DNA of 64,000 nucleotides from Bradyrhizobium daqingense (GCF_021044685.1 NZ_CP088014.1:3272001-3336000), one strand, 5' to 3'. Positions 1-8,704 are shown, counted from the stretch's first letter. Program-made: numbers and translations. The notes: a model not told the origin generated them from the sequence alone.

Positions 1-1
1 A

Positions 2-718
2 CTGTTCGGCTATGTCGAGCAGCCGAATTTCCCGCCTCGGTACAATGTCGCCCCGACACAACCGATTCCCGTCGTGCTGGTCGAGAACGGCGCGCGGCAT
101 TTCCGCCTGATGCGATGGGGCCTGTTGCCGACCTGGGTCAAGGATCCCCGCGGGTTCACGCTCCTCATCAACGCCCGCTCCGAGACGATTCTCGAGAAGC
201 CCGCCTTCAAAAAGGCGATCCGGCGGCGGCGCGGCCTGATCCCCGCGGACGGCTATTACGAATGGAAGACGGAGGGCGGCCGCAAGCAGCCGTTCTTCAT
301 CCACCGCGCCGACGGCGAGCCGCTCGGTTTCGCTGCGGTGTTCGAGACCTGGATGGGGCCGAACGGCGAAGAGCTCGACACGGTTGCGATCGTCACGGCG
401 GCGGCGGGCGAGGATCTCGCCGCGCTGCATGACCGCGTTCCCGTCACCATCAGCCCGCGCGATTTCGAGCGCTGGCTCGACATCCGCGGCGACGAGGTCG
501 ATGCGATCCTGCCGCTGCTGACCGCCCCGCGCATCGGCGAGTTCGCCTGGCACCCTGTCTCCACCCGCGTCAACCGCGTAGCCAACGACGACGAGCAGCT
601 GGCGTTGCCGATCAGCGCCGAGGAGATGGAGGCGGAGGCCGTGGCGGTCAAGCCGAAGAAGGTGGTGCGGAAGGTTACTGCGAGTTCGGCGGATGACGGG
701 CAGGGGTCGTTGTTTTAG
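2..718 (+). CDS. SOS response-associated peptidase (SRAP/YedK/HMCES family), 5'-truncated by window edge
   Basis: The 3' 238 codons of an SRAP-domain protein are visible. The family forms a thiazolidine cross-link with abasic sites in single-stranded DNA through a cysteine at position 2, protecting stalled forks. That cysteine lies upstream of the window, so activity cannot be judged here. Seen: the N-terminal YNVAPTQ motif, RWGLLPTWVKD, NARSET and PADGYYEW, all SRAP signatures, then a later HDRVPV block matching the conserved histidine region. Full family members run about 220-260 residues, so only a short N-terminal piece is missing. The C-terminus is a lysine-rich low-complexity tail. The gene converges with the CoA-transferase across a stem-loop. 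Confidence 0.9.
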   Translation: MFGYVEQPNFPPRYNVAPTQPIPVVLVENGARHFRLMRWGLLPTWVKDPRGFTLLINARSETILEKPAFKKAIRRRRGLIPADGYYEWKTEGGRKQPFFIHRADGEPLGFAAVFETWMGPNGEELDTVAIVTAAAGEDLAALHDRVPVTISPRDFERWLDIRGDEVDAILPLLTAPRIGEFAWHPVSTRVNRVANDDEQLALPISAEEMEAEAVAVKPKKVVRKVTASSADDGQGSLF

Positions 719-756
719 GCGATTGTCTTAGTCGAGCTGGCGCCATTTACTCCGCT

Positions 757-792
757 GTCGTCCCGGACAAGCGAAGCGCGATCCGGGACGAC
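757..792. repeat. Perfect 11-bp inverted repeat between convergent genes (dispersed palindrome or bidirectional terminator)
   Basis: gtcgtcccgga (757-767) pairs with tccgggacgac (782-792) around a 14-nt loop. It sits in the 85-bp gap between two convergent genes, so it could end transcripts from both sides. The sequence resembles the dispersed CCGGGA-type palindromes of Bradyrhizobium. There is no long T-tract. Confidence 0.7.
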
Positions 793-802
793 GAATAGAG
801 AC

Positions 803-1996
803 CTACACAATCTCCTTCGCCCTCAGCTCCGCAATCGCCGCCGCATCGAATCCCAGCTCGCCCAGCACCGCATCCGTATCCGCCCCCAGCTCCGGCGCCA
901 TGCGGTCCAGTCTGCCGCCGCCATGCGCGAGCTTGAAGCTGCTGCCGGCAAAGCGCAGCCGGCCGTACGGTGTGTCGAGCTCCTGGATCGCACCTCGCGC
1001 GGCGACCTGCGGATGGTCGATCACCTCCTCGACCTTCCAGATGCTGGCGCAGGGCGCGCCGGCGTCTTCCAGGATCGTCTCCCATTCGCGCGCCGGCTTT
1101 GCCGCAAGCGCCTCCTCGATGATGGCGCGCAGAGCCGGTTCGTTCTCGTTGCGGGAGAACCAGTCGGCGAAACGCGGATCGGTTAGCGTGTCCTCGCGGC
1201 CGAGCGCCGACATCAGCGCGCGGTACTGCTTCTCGTTGTTGACGGCGAGCAGGATGTGGCCGTCGCCGCACTTGAACAAATTCGCCGTGGTCCTGCGGCT
1301 CACCGCCTGGTTGCCTGACAATTGCTGGCGATGGCCGGCGACCGACCAATCCGCGATCTGGCCCGAAAGGAACGCCAGCGTCGCCTCCAGCATGGAGACG
1401 TCGATCAGCTGGCCCTTGCCGGTGCGGTCGCGCTGATACAGCGCGCTCGACACGCCGAAGGCAGCCGTTGCGCCCGACAGCACGTCGCAGACCGCAAAGC
1501 CGGCGCGCGTCGGCCCAGTCTCGGGATGGCCGGTGATTGCCATGATGCCCGACAGCGCCTGCATCTTGCCGTCATAGCCGGGCCGCAAGCGATCGGGACC
1601 GGTTTGGCCGAAGCCGGAGACCGCGCAATAGATCAGCTTCGGATTGATCGCCGAGAGCGCCTCATAGCCGATGCCGAGCTTGTCCATCACGCCCGGGCGG
1701 AAATTCTCCATGACGACGTCGACCTGCGCCGCGAGCTTCTTCACGATCGCGATGGCTTCCGGCTTCTGCAAATCCAGTGTCAGGCTGCGCTTGTTGCCGT
1801 TGACGGCCTGGAACGCGGGCGCCAGGCCGCGCTCTGCCCATTCGCGTGACAGCGGCGTGCGGCGCATGTCCTCGCCCTCGCGCCGCTCGACCTTCATGAC
1901 GTCGGCTCCCAGCAGCGCGAGCTGGTAGCTCGCATAGGGGCCGGCCAGCACTTGCGTGAAGTCCAGGATCTTCACGCCCTCGAACGGTCGCGTCAC
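803..1996 (-). CDS. CaiB/BaiF family (class III) CoA-transferase
   Basis: A 397-residue protein of normal family length. Class III enzymes move CoA between an acyl-CoA and a carboxylic acid through an aspartyl-CoA thioester. Seen: the N-terminal signature GVKILDFTQVLAGPYA, the DVMKVERREGED stretch, VMENFRPGVMDKLGIG, and CDVLSG, whose Asp171 aligns with the catalytic aspartate of formyl-CoA transferase. The substrate cannot be read from sequence. The neighbouring GrdB-like gene lies 36 bp upstream on the same strand, so the two may be co-transcribed. Soluble, with no signal peptide. Confidence 0.9.
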   Translation of the reverse strand: MTRPFEGVKILDFTQVLAGPYASYQLALLGADVMKVERREGEDMRRTPLSREWAERGLAPAFQAVNGNKRSLTLDLQKPEAIAIVKKLAAQVDVVMENFRPGVMDKLGIGYEALSAINPKLIYCAVSGFGQTGPDRLRPGYDGKMQALSGIMAITGHPETGPTRAGFAVCDVLSGATAAFGVSSALYQRDRTGKGQLIDVSMLEATLAFLSGQIADWSVAGHRQQLSGNQAVSRRTTANLFKCGDGHILLAVNNEKQYRALMSALGREDTLTDPRFADWFSRNENEPALRAIIEEALAAKPAREWETILEDAGAPCASIWKVEEVIDHPQVAARGAIQELDTPYGRLRFAGSSFKLAHGGGRLDRMAPELGADTDAVLGELGFDAAAIAELRAKEIV

Positions 1997-2032
1997 GTCG
2001 CTCTCCGAGCTTGTTCTGATTGTTGGACGACG

Positions 2033-2959
2033 TCAGGCGGCGCGGTTGCCGCGCGCAATCTCCTTCTGCTTGTCGAACTCGGCGCGGCGGCGCGCCAGCT
2101 CCTCGGGCGAGAGCTGGGCGACGTTGTTGTAGTCGAGCTTCCAGGAAGCATCCTCGCTCCAGCGCAGCGGCGACTGCATCGTGGTCTGCGGGCCGCTGGC
2201 GCTCTCCAGCAGCTTCAAGGCCAGCTCGAGCGTTTGCGCCTGCGAGGCGATGTCGTGCGGCTTGCCGGCGGAATTGCCGAGCGGGAAGTCCGAGAACAGG
2301 AAGCGCGGCACGGCGGCGTGCTCGATGATGTCCTTGGCGCAGCCCATGATCACGGTGGCAATGCCGTTTCGTTCCAGATGCCGCGCCACCAGCGCCGTGG
2401 TCTGGTGGCAGACCGGGCAGTTCGGCACCAGCACGGCGACGTCGACCTTGTCGGCCAGACAGCGCGCCAGGATCTCCGGCGCGTCGGTGTCGAGCGTGAC
2501 GCGATGGCTGCGGTTGGTCGGCGCGCCGAAGAAGCGCTGGCTCACCTCGCCGATCCGCCCCGCAGCGCTCGCCTTCAACAGCTGCGGCAGCGGAAACCAG
2601 GTGCCGTTGTCGGTCGCCGAGGTGTGCTTGCGGTCGTAGCCGATATGCGAGATGCGCAAATCGTGTTCTTTCGAGGTGTCGCCGTCATAGACCTGGTAGA
2701 ATTTGGCGCTGCCATTATACGCCGCGCCCGGTCCCTGGTCGCCCTTGTCGGGATCGAACGGCGCAGCGGTGGTGACGATCGTCACGCGCGACTGCGACAA
2801 GGGCTTCTTCAGCGGCTGGAACGGCGCCTCGGTGTAATGCGCCCAGCGATACGGCGTGGTGTAGCCGATCGCAGCGTAGTAATCGCGCGTGCGCTGCATG
2901 TAAGGGACGGGAGCATCGTAGTCGGGTGCAAAGCCGAATTCGTCGCGCGGAGCGGACAT
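2033..2959 (-). CDS. Glycine/sarcosine/D-proline reductase subunit-B-like protein (GrdB-like)
   Basis: A 308-residue protein that I match to the selenoprotein-B (GrdB/PrdB) superfamily from several blocks: VTIVTTAAPFDP, a GDTSKEHDLRISHIGYD block, WFPLPQLLKASAAGRIGEV, and a CPVC motif in PNCPVCHQTT where clostridial reductases carry a selenocysteine or cysteine pair. Those reductases work anaerobically, so a clostridial function is unlikely in a rhizobium. A redox or C-S bond role is only an inference. There is no in-frame UGA at the motif. The gene is probably co-transcribed with the downstream CoA-transferase. The family assignment is moderately sure and the reaction is unknown. Confidence 0.65.
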   Translation of the reverse strand: MSAPRDEFGFAPDYDAPVPYMQRTRDYYAAIGYTTPYRWAHYTEAPFQPLKKPLSQSRVTIVTTAAPFDPDKGDQGPGAAYNGSAKFYQVYDGDTSKEHDLRISHIGYDRKHTSATDNGTWFPLPQLLKASAAGRIGEVSQRFFGAPTNRSHRVTLDTDAPEILARCLADKVDVAVLVPNCPVCHQTTALVARHLERNGIATVIMGCAKDIIEHAAVPRFLFSDFPLGNSAGKPHDIASQAQTLELALKLLESASGPQTTMQSPLRWSEDASWKLDYNNVAQLSPEELARRRAEFDKQKEIARGNRAA

Positions 2960-3100
2960 GGGCGCGTCTCCTGGTTCTTGGTTGGAGCCAGACTAGAGAT
3001 AGTTTCGGCGTTGCTCAACGGGGGGCGGCGAGGATGCAGGGCTGAATTGCTTGCCGCGATGGCTCGCCCCGCGTGAGGCGCCACTCCTCCGCAAGCAAGC

Positions 3101-3682
3101 TCACCTGAACACATGCAGCGCCACGTATTGCAGCAGCATGATCGCCTTGGCGTCGATGATCCGTCCGTCCGCGATCATCGCCAGCGCCTCGTCGATCGAG
3201 AGCTCCAGCACCTCGATGTCCTCGCCCTCGTGTTCGAGGCCACCGCCGTCGCTGACGCGCATCTCCGGCTCGTATTCGGCGACGAAGAAATGCACCTTCT
3301 CGGTGAGGGCGCCGGGACTCATGAAGGCCTCGAACACCTTGTGGACATGGTGCAGCCGATAGCCGGTTTCCTCCTCGGCTTCGGCGCGGATGCGCATCTC
3401 GGGCTCGGCGTTGTCCAGCACGCCGGCGGCCGCCTCGATCAGCAGGTCGTCGTAACCGCGGATGAACGCCGGCAGGCGAAACTGCTTCACCAGGATCACC
3501 GTGCGCCGCGCGCGATTATACGGCAGCACCGTGGCGGCGTTGTCGCGCTCATAGGTCTCGCGGTGCTGCGTCTGCCACTCGCCGTTGGTGCGCCGGTATT
3601 CGAGCGTGGTGTTCTTCAGCGGCGTCCAATTGTCGGAGAGCACGCGGACGTCCTTGATGCGGACGCGATCGGAAATGGTCAT
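3101..3682 (-). CDS. nudK: NudK-like NUDIX hydrolase (GDP-mannose pyrophosphatase type)
   Basis: 193 residues, the usual NudK length (about 190). The family hydrolyses GDP-mannose and related nucleotide sugars. The NUDIX motif has the NudK spacing, GVLDNAEPEMRIRAEAEEET, with the acidic metal-binding EAEEETG core. It is followed by FEAFMSPGALTEKVHFFVAEY, which tracks the E. coli NudK sequence closely. The ATG lies 9 bp after the stop of the GNAT gene, so it is the third gene of a minus-strand run after the FAD oxidase. Cytoplasmic. Confidence 0.9.
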   Translation of the reverse strand: MTISDRVRIKDVRVLSDNWTPLKNTTLEYRRTNGEWQTQHRETYERDNAATVLPYNRARRTVILVKQFRLPAFIRGYDDLLIEAAAGVLDNAEPEMRIRAEAEEETGYRLHHVHKVFEAFMSPGALTEKVHFFVAEYEPEMRVSDGGGLEHEGEDIEVLELSIDEALAMIADGRIIDAKAIMLLQYVALHVFR

Positions 3683-3691
3683 GGATCGATC

Positions 3692-4135
3692 TCAGTTGCT
3701 TGGCGTGGTCGCGCGGCCGTCGAGCCACTTCTGGAACATCACGGACGTCGAGAGCTCGAAGCCCAGCGAGCCATAGAACGCATTGGCTTGCGCATTCTCG
3801 CGCCGGACCAGCAGCTGGAGCTTGGCGATACCCGCACGCCGCAGCCAGTCCTCGGCGGCAGTCATGATGACGCGGCCGTAGCCGCGCTTCTGGCAATCGG
3901 GATCGACCGCGACGTAATAGACCCAGCCGCGATGGCCATCATGGCCGACCATGACGCTCGCGACGATCGCGCCATCGTCGCGGCCGAGCAGCACCGTCGA
4001 ATTGTCGCGCCGCCGCGCCAGCGCGATGTCGGCATGCGGATCGTTCCAGGGCCGCGTCAGGCCGCAGCGCTGCCACAGCGCCACGACGCCCTCCACGTCG
4101 GCATCATTGATGGCGTCGATCGCGAGCCTGCTCAC
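3692..4135 (-). CDS. GNAT family N-acetyltransferase (YpeA-like)
   Basis: 147 residues. The N-terminal VVALWQRCGLTRPWNDP block and the acetyl-CoA loop VAVDPDCQKRGYGRVIM (the Q/R-x-x-G-x-G/A pattern) match the YpeA subgroup of GNAT enzymes, whose physiological substrate is not settled. FYGSLGFE is the usual C-terminal GNAT motif. The start is GTG, overlapping the TGA stop of the upstream oxidase (GTGA), which implies translational coupling. It is followed 9 bp later by nudK. Confidence 0.88.
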   Translation of the reverse strand: MSRLAIDAINDADVEGVVALWQRCGLTRPWNDPHADIALARRRDNSTVLLGRDDGAIVASVMVGHDGHRGWVYYVAVDPDCQKRGYGRVIMTAAEDWLRRAGIAKLQLLVRRENAQANAFYGSLGFELSTSVMFQKWLDGRATTPSN

Positions 4136-5559
4136 AGCACCTTCCCCGGATTCATGATGCCGTGCGGATCGAGCATCGCCTTGATCGACCGCATCAGCTC
4201 GATCGCGGTCTTGTCCTTCACCTCAGGCAGCTCGTCGCGCTTGAGCACGCCGATGCCGTGCTCGGCCGAGATCGAGCCGCCCATGCGCAGCACGATCTCG
4301 AAGATAACAGCGTTCACGTCGTGCCAGCGCGCCAGGTAATCGGCCGTGTCGGCGCCGACCGGCTGGCTGACATTGTAGTGCAAATTGCCGTCGCCGAGAT
4401 GGCCGAACGGCACCGGCCGTGCGCCCGGGATCAGCTTCACCACGGCGGCGTCGGCCTCGGCGATGAAGTCAGGCACGGCGGCGATCGGCACCGAGATGTC
4501 GTGCTTGATCGAGCCGCCCTCCGGCTTCTGCGCCGCCGACATCTCCTCGCGCAGCTTCCAGAAGTCGTTGCGCTGGCTGAGATTGGCCGCGATCACGGCG
4601 TCGTCGACGATCTCCTCCTCCATGGCGCGCGTCAGGATCGTCTCCAGCGGCGTGCGGGCGTCTTCACCCGGAGAGGATAATTCCATCAGCACGTACCAGG
4701 GATGCTTCTCTGCGAGCGGGTCGCGCACGTCGATGCCGTGGCGCACCGAGAAATCCACCGCCATCTCCGACAGCAGCTCGAAGCTCGTCAGCGCGTTGGC
4801 GGCTTCGCCTTGCGCGATCGTCAGCAGCTTGAGCGCGGCCGCCGGCGATTTCAGCCCGACGAAGGCGGTCTCCACCGACCGCGGCTTCGGAAACAGTTTT
4901 AGCGTCGCCGCCGTGATGATGCCGAGCGTGCCTTCCGCGCCGATGAACAGGTTGTGCAGATTGTAACCGGTGTTGTCCTTCTTCAGCTTCGACAGCACGT
5001 TGAGCACGCGGCCGTCGGCGAGCACGACTTCCAGCCCCAGCGCCATCTCGCGCGCGACGCCATAGGCCAGCGCGGCGGTGCCGCCGGCATTGGTCGAGAG
5101 ATTGCCGCCGATGGTGCAACTGCCCTCGGCGCCCAGCGACAGCGGAAACAGCCGGTCAACCTCGGCCGCCTTCTGCTGCGCGATCTGCAGCACCACGCCG
5201 GCTTCGACCGTCATGGTGTTGGAGGCGGCGTCGACCTCGCGGATCTTGTCGAGCCGCCGCAGCGACACCACCACCTCGCCATTGTGCGGGGTCTGCCCGC
5301 CGACGAGGCCGGTATTGCCGCCCTGCGGCACCAGCGCGATCCTGTGCGCGGAGGCGAGCTTGCAGATCTCCGAGACCTCGGCGGTCGAGCCCGGGCGCAG
5401 CACCAGCGGCGAGCGGCCGTGGAACAAATTGCGCTCTTCAGTGACGTAAGGCGCGATGTCGTTGGCATCGGTGATGGCGTGGCGCTTGCCGACGATCTTG
5501 CGAAATTGGTCGATCAGTTCGGGCGCAAGCGGCGGGATGGCAGGCTGGTTGATGTTCAT
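4132..5559 (-). CDS. FAD-binding 2-hydroxyacid dehydrogenase (GlcD/D-2-hydroxyglutarate or D-lactate dehydrogenase family)
   Basis: 475 residues from the chosen ATG. A longer frame to 5610 exists but runs into the coding end of sua5, so the internal ATG at 5559, 17 bp after the sua5 stop, is preferred. The PCMH/FAD domain is in the N-terminal half: VPQGGNTGLVGGQTP, LGAEGSCTIGGNLSTNAGG and NLFIGAEGTLGIIT. The C-terminal FAD-oxidase domain includes VPFGHLGDGNLHYNVSQP and GSISAEHGIGVLKRDEL. Family members oxidise D-2-hydroxyacids and pass electrons to a quinone or flavoprotein. The exact substrate is undetermined. Confidence 0.88.
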   Translation of the reverse strand: MNINQPAIPPLAPELIDQFRKIVGKRHAITDANDIAPYVTEERNLFHGRSPLVLRPGSTAEVSEICKLASAHRIALVPQGGNTGLVGGQTPHNGEVVVSLRRLDKIREVDAASNTMTVEAGVVLQIAQQKAAEVDRLFPLSLGAEGSCTIGGNLSTNAGGTAALAYGVAREMALGLEVVLADGRVLNVLSKLKKDNTGYNLHNLFIGAEGTLGIITAATLKLFPKPRSVETAFVGLKSPAAALKLLTIAQGEAANALTSFELLSEMAVDFSVRHGIDVRDPLAEKHPWYVLMELSSPGEDARTPLETILTRAMEEEIVDDAVIAANLSQRNDFWKLREEMSAAQKPEGGSIKHDISVPIAAVPDFIAEADAAVVKLIPGARPVPFGHLGDGNLHYNVSQPVGADTADYLARWHDVNAVIFEIVLRMGGSISAEHGIGVLKRDELPEVKDKTAIELMRSIKAMLDPHGIMNPGKVL

Positions 5560-5575
5560 GTCGTCTACTTCGCTC

Positions 5576-6565
5576 TCATCTTGCCGCGGCAGCCCGGCGC
5601 AGCCGGTCATTGATCGCTTCGCCCAGCCCTTCCTCCGGAATCGCCATCACCGCAATCGCGCGCGGGCTCTTCGCATCGAGGGCGCGAAGATAGCCGAACA
5701 GATTGGCGGCGGCTTCATCGAGATCACCTGTGGGCGACAGATTCATGACGGCCGCGGCAGCCTCGATGCCGGGCAGGCGCGCAGGGCCGAACGCCAGCAG
5801 CGCTTCGCCCGGTGCCACATCGCGCGCGTCGAGCCGCACATCGGCACGCGGCGCGTAGTGCGAGGCCAGCATGCCCGGCGCCAGCGGTTGGCTGTCGTCG
5901 CTCTCGGCTTCCGCGGGCGGCCGCGCCAGGGGCGCGTCGAGCACGGCCTCGATCCGCTCGCGCGACAGGCCGCCGGGGCGGAGCAGCGTCGAAGTCTCGA
6001 AGCAGCCGACGATGGTCGATTCGACGCCGACCTCGACCGGCCCGCCATCGACGATGAGGTCGATCCGCCCCGATAGATCACTTTGGACGTGGGCGGCCAC
6101 CGTCGGCGAGACATGGCCGGAGATGTTGGCGGACGGCGCCACCACGGCGCCGCCGAAGGCGCGCAGGATCGCCTGCGCCACGGGGTGAGCGGGGATGCGG
6201 ATCGCGACCGTGTCGAGGCCGGCGGTGGCAAGGTCCGCGACGGGGCAGTCGTCCGTCTTCGGCAGCACCAGCGTCAGCGGCCCCGGCCAGAACGCCTCCG
6301 CCAGCGCCAGGGCGCGCGCATCGAACCGCCCGATCCGCCGCGCGGCTCCGAGGTCGGCGACATGGGCGATCAGCGGATTGAACGCCGGCCGCCCCTTGGC
6401 GGCGTAGAGATGGGCGATCGCGGCGGCATTGGCGGCATCCGCGCCGAGCCCATAGACCGTCTCGGTCGGAAACGCGACCAGCCCGCCGGCCGCGAGCACG
6501 CGGGCAGCCGTGGCATCGGCCGCCGCGCCTGCCGGTAAAATCAGCGTTTCAAGACCCGTTTTCAC
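5576..6565 (-). CDS. sua5: L-threonylcarbamoyladenylate synthase, Sua5 long form
   Basis: 329 residues: a YrdC domain followed by the C-terminal Sua5 domain (long form). It makes threonylcarbamoyl-AMP from threonine, bicarbonate and ATP for the t6A37 modification of ANN-decoding tRNAs. Seen: FPTETVYGLGADA near the N-terminus, the KGRPAFNPL substrate motif, VAPSANISGHVSPT and RPGGLSRE in the YrdC part, then APGMLASHYAPRADV at the start of the Sua5 domain. It is the first gene of the minus-strand run and is preceded upstream by a divergent tRNA gene. Confidence 0.95.
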   Translation of the reverse strand: MKTGLETLILPAGAAADATAARVLAAGGLVAFPTETVYGLGADAANAAAIAHLYAAKGRPAFNPLIAHVADLGAARRIGRFDARALALAEAFWPGPLTLVLPKTDDCPVADLATAGLDTVAIRIPAHPVAQAILRAFGGAVVAPSANISGHVSPTVAAHVQSDLSGRIDLIVDGGPVEVGVESTIVGCFETSTLLRPGGLSRERIEAVLDAPLARPPAEAESDDSQPLAPGMLASHYAPRADVRLDARDVAPGEALLAFGPARLPGIEAAAAVMNLSPTGDLDEAAANLFGYLRALDAKSPRAIAVMAIPEEGLGEAINDRLRRAAAAR

Positions 6566-6633
6566 AGGGATAAAATTCCTCTAGCCCGCCGCTTGCGGTG
6601 CGCCAAACCCGACGCTATAAGCCGCCTTCTTGT

Positions 6634-6710
6634 CGGAGTGTGGCTCAGCCCGGTAGAGCACTGCGTTCGGGACGCAGGGGTCGCAGGTTCGAATCCTGCC
6701 ACTCCGACCA
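6634..6710 (+). tRNA. tRNA-Pro(CGG), CCA end encoded
   Basis: A 77-nt cloverleaf. The acceptor stem is cggagtg/cactccg. The D-arm contains GCTCAGCCCGGTAGAGC. The anticodon stem ctgcg/cgcag holds the loop ttcggga, giving anticodon CGG. The T-arm is GCAGGTTCGAATCCTGC, and the gene-encoded end is ACCA. The proline identity follows from the anticodon. Confidence 0.97.
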
Positions 6711-6916
6711 TTCTTCCAAAAGTCGACGTTTCCCAGAGACTTGGCGGGCGGCCGCCGGGGCCTCGGGAGCGCCTTTCTGCAACGATTTTCGAGGCGGGTC
6801 CACGGCCGATTTGGCCCAAGCAGGGACGCCTGTGCGCGCGGCATGGCTGGCGCGGAGCGATGCGCTTCCGTCATTCGATATGCTCGGTCCTGTGCAGCCG
6901 CGCGTCCGCGCAGAAT

Positions 6917-7243
6917 CTATCGCCGCGCCACCACCACGCCCACCAGAAACGCCACCATCAGCGACGGCAGCGGCGCCTCGCGCACCATGCTGCGGACGAT
7001 GTCCGGCCAGTGCTGATCCGGCACGAGCTTTGGCGACCTGACCTCGGCGAGCGGCGTCATGCCCCATTCCGAGGCGAGCTCGGCGATCTCGCTTTGCGCC
7101 AGGCGCACGCCGTCGCGGACGCGGAAGATGGCGGCTTCCGATCGGTCGCGCGGTGCGAGCGCCATCAGCGTTGCGACCGCGGTGCGCAATGTCATCTCGC
7201 CATAGCCTTGCAGCCTCACCGACTCCTCGGGATCGGACGTCAT
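6917..7243 (-). CDS. Hypothetical protein with C-terminal membrane anchor
   Basis: 108 residues, family not recognised. The N-terminal two thirds are soluble and mixed-charge, with a possible helical segment around RVRDGVRLAQSEIAELASEWG. The last 20 residues (SLMVAFLVGVVVARR) form one hydrophobic helix ending in arginines, consistent with a C-terminal membrane anchor facing the cytoplasm. Codon use fits the surrounding genes. It lies on the minus strand about 110 bp downstream of another small minus-strand gene. Confidence 0.6.
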   Translation of the reverse strand: MTSDPEESVRLQGYGEMTLRTAVATLMALAPRDRSEAAIFRVRDGVRLAQSEIAELASEWGMTPLAEVRSPKLVPDQHWPDIVRSMVREAPLPSLMVAFLVGVVVARR

Positions 7244-7354
7244 GCGAAATCCCTCGCGGGCGCGAAGCGCGTCACGATTTACGCCATGCCCGGCATGGAA
7301 ATGGTGATGCGCGACGTTGGTTCCCTCGGCGTGAGCGAATCACGAAGGGTCTGG

Positions 7355-7579
7355 TTATTTCCGCAGCAGCTCGCTCAGCGCCGCCGTCGCCTCGGCACAG
7401 CGGATGTCGTCGATCTCGCGCGACAAGCTCAGCGCGCTCGCCTTCAGCTCTTCCACCTTCCAGCTCTCGGGATGCTGGCTTTCCAGCTGGCCGAGCCGCT
7501 TGTTGAGGTCATCCAGTCTCGACTGGAGCTGCCCGATGCTGGCAGCCCCATTCACTTTCCAAACGCGTTGTGCACGCAT
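7355..7579 (-). CDS. Small coiled-coil hypothetical protein
   Basis: 74 residues. After about 15 residues, most of the chain has a heptad-like pattern (IGQLQSRLDDLNKRLGQLES, then VEELKASALSLSREIDDI), predicting a short coiled coil. No enzymatic motif. Start ATG at 7579. No family recognised. It could interact with a partner helix or be a small oligomer. Coding is supported by frame composition only. Confidence 0.55.
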   Translation of the reverse strand: MRAQRVWKVNGAASIGQLQSRLDDLNKRLGQLESQHPESWKVEELKASALSLSREIDDIRCAEATAALSELLRK

Positions 7580-7714
7580 CGTCGTTCCCCTGATCGTCTC
7601 ACGGCCTTGTGAGAGCGGTTCGTGGCCGGATTGGGAGTTTCTCTTGTCAGGCTTCAGACAGTTGGGAACCGTTGCAAATTCGCAACGAGTTCCGTGGTGG
7701 TTGCCGCGCCTGTG

Positions 7715-8380
7715 TCGCCCTCTGTCAAGCCGGCGCGGTGAAAATATTCTACTTTACCGAAATTCGGAATTGACGTATGTGTCGCCCATCCCGGCTCACC
7801 CTTGAGGGGCGGTCATGTTGTCGTGTGGTCGCAGAGCCGGGCTTGCGGTGGACGCAGCAGCGTCGTGCGCGAGAGCCAAGGGCAGGGCGGATTGCTCTCC
7901 GTGAGCCCTGAGGCATCGCGCGGACGAGCGGCGCTGTCAGGTTCGTCGCGTCATATTCCGGTGGCAACGTGCACAACGCCGCCGGACCCTGTGGCGCCAA
8001 CGAACCGTGCGTACGGCAAAACCGTGTGGTCCTGGCCGTCGTTGCTACGGTCAAGCTCTTGCGGAGGCGGCATCTGCGCCAACCGGCGCGGGGCTGGTGA
8101 ATTTCGCAAGGGCGAGGGAGGCCAGAAGGAACTCGGCTCCCGGGAGAGCGCGGCATAAGCCGTCCGACCATCGCGCAGGGAAGGCCGTGTGTTGGGCTTC
8201 ACCTGTATGCTGCTGTGCGGTTCTTCCTGCGTGTGCTTTTGCGCAGCGGACCGCGGGTGCCGCCGGCACCCGGCCTTCCCTGCACCCTCTCGGATATGAG
8301 GGTGGAGCGATCAAGCAAAGCTCGGGCGAAAAGCGCCGCGAGGCTGTGAAGGCGTGTCTAGGCTTCGAATGCAAACCGAG
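7715..8380. repeat. Structured non-coding repeat of Bradyrhizobium/Rhodopseudomonas type
   Basis: This stretch carries no convincing gene. The frames that are open are Arg/Cys/Pro-rich and lack ribosome-binding sites. I recognise parts of it (the block around tgcgtacggcaaaaccgtg, the gcagggaaggccg arm, and the tcaagcaaagctcgggcga tail) as sequence recurring in many Bradyrhizobiaceae genomes; this is recollection, not a search. It has strong secondary structure: gcagggaaggccg (8175-8187) pairs perfectly with cggccttccctgc (8271-8283), enclosing a second hairpin gggtgccg/cggcaccc (8255-8271). Boundaries are approximate. Function unknown. Confidence 0.6.
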
Positions 8381-8401
8381 CGATGCTGCAACCTCATACT
8401 C

Positions 8402-8485
8402 CGTCATTGCGAGGACGAAGCAATCCAGAATCCCTCCACGGAAAGACTCTGGATTGCTTCGTCGCAAGGGCTCCTCGCAATGACG
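8402..8485. repeat. Dispersed palindromic element, family 1 copy A
   Basis: Two nested perfect inverted repeats. The outer arms are cgtcattgcgag (8402-8413) and ctcgcaatgacg (8474-8485). The inner arms are 16 bp, 8414-8429 against 8448-8463 (core aagcaatccaga/tctggattgctt). A second copy lies at 51552-51636. Confidence 0.85.
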
Positions 8486-8516
8486 TGGAGAGAGTGTCGC
8501 GCCCCACTCCGCTCGT

Positions 8517-8645
8517 GCCCCGGACGCAGCGCAGCGTCCCTTCGACGATGCGCTGCAGAGCCGGGGCCCATCTCTCCGAGTAATCCGCATCGGATGGGTC
8601 CCGGCTCTGCGCAGCGCCACTGCGCGCCGCAGCGCGTCCGGGACA
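8517..8645. repeat. Long imperfect palindrome
   Basis: The outer arms contain ccggacgc near 8520 and gcgtccgg near 8633. Inner arms agagccggggccca (8567-8580) and tgggtcccggctct (8595-8608) match at 13 of 14 positions. No gene is supported here. Together with the two preceding elements it fills the gene-free stretch from 7580 to 8735. Confidence 0.6.
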
Positions 8646-8704
8646 CGAGAACTGGTGATCGACGTACCAGCTTCATTTCCTCCGCTCACAAGCTCGTGTC
8701 TGTA

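Noticed and set aside
2393..2440. Selenocysteine codon in the GrdB-like gene
   Set aside because: The motif reads CPVC with normal Cys codons; there is no in-frame TGA.
6634..6710. Genomic island attachment site at tRNA-Pro
   Set aside because: No second copy of the tRNA 3' end was found downstream in the window and no integrase is present.
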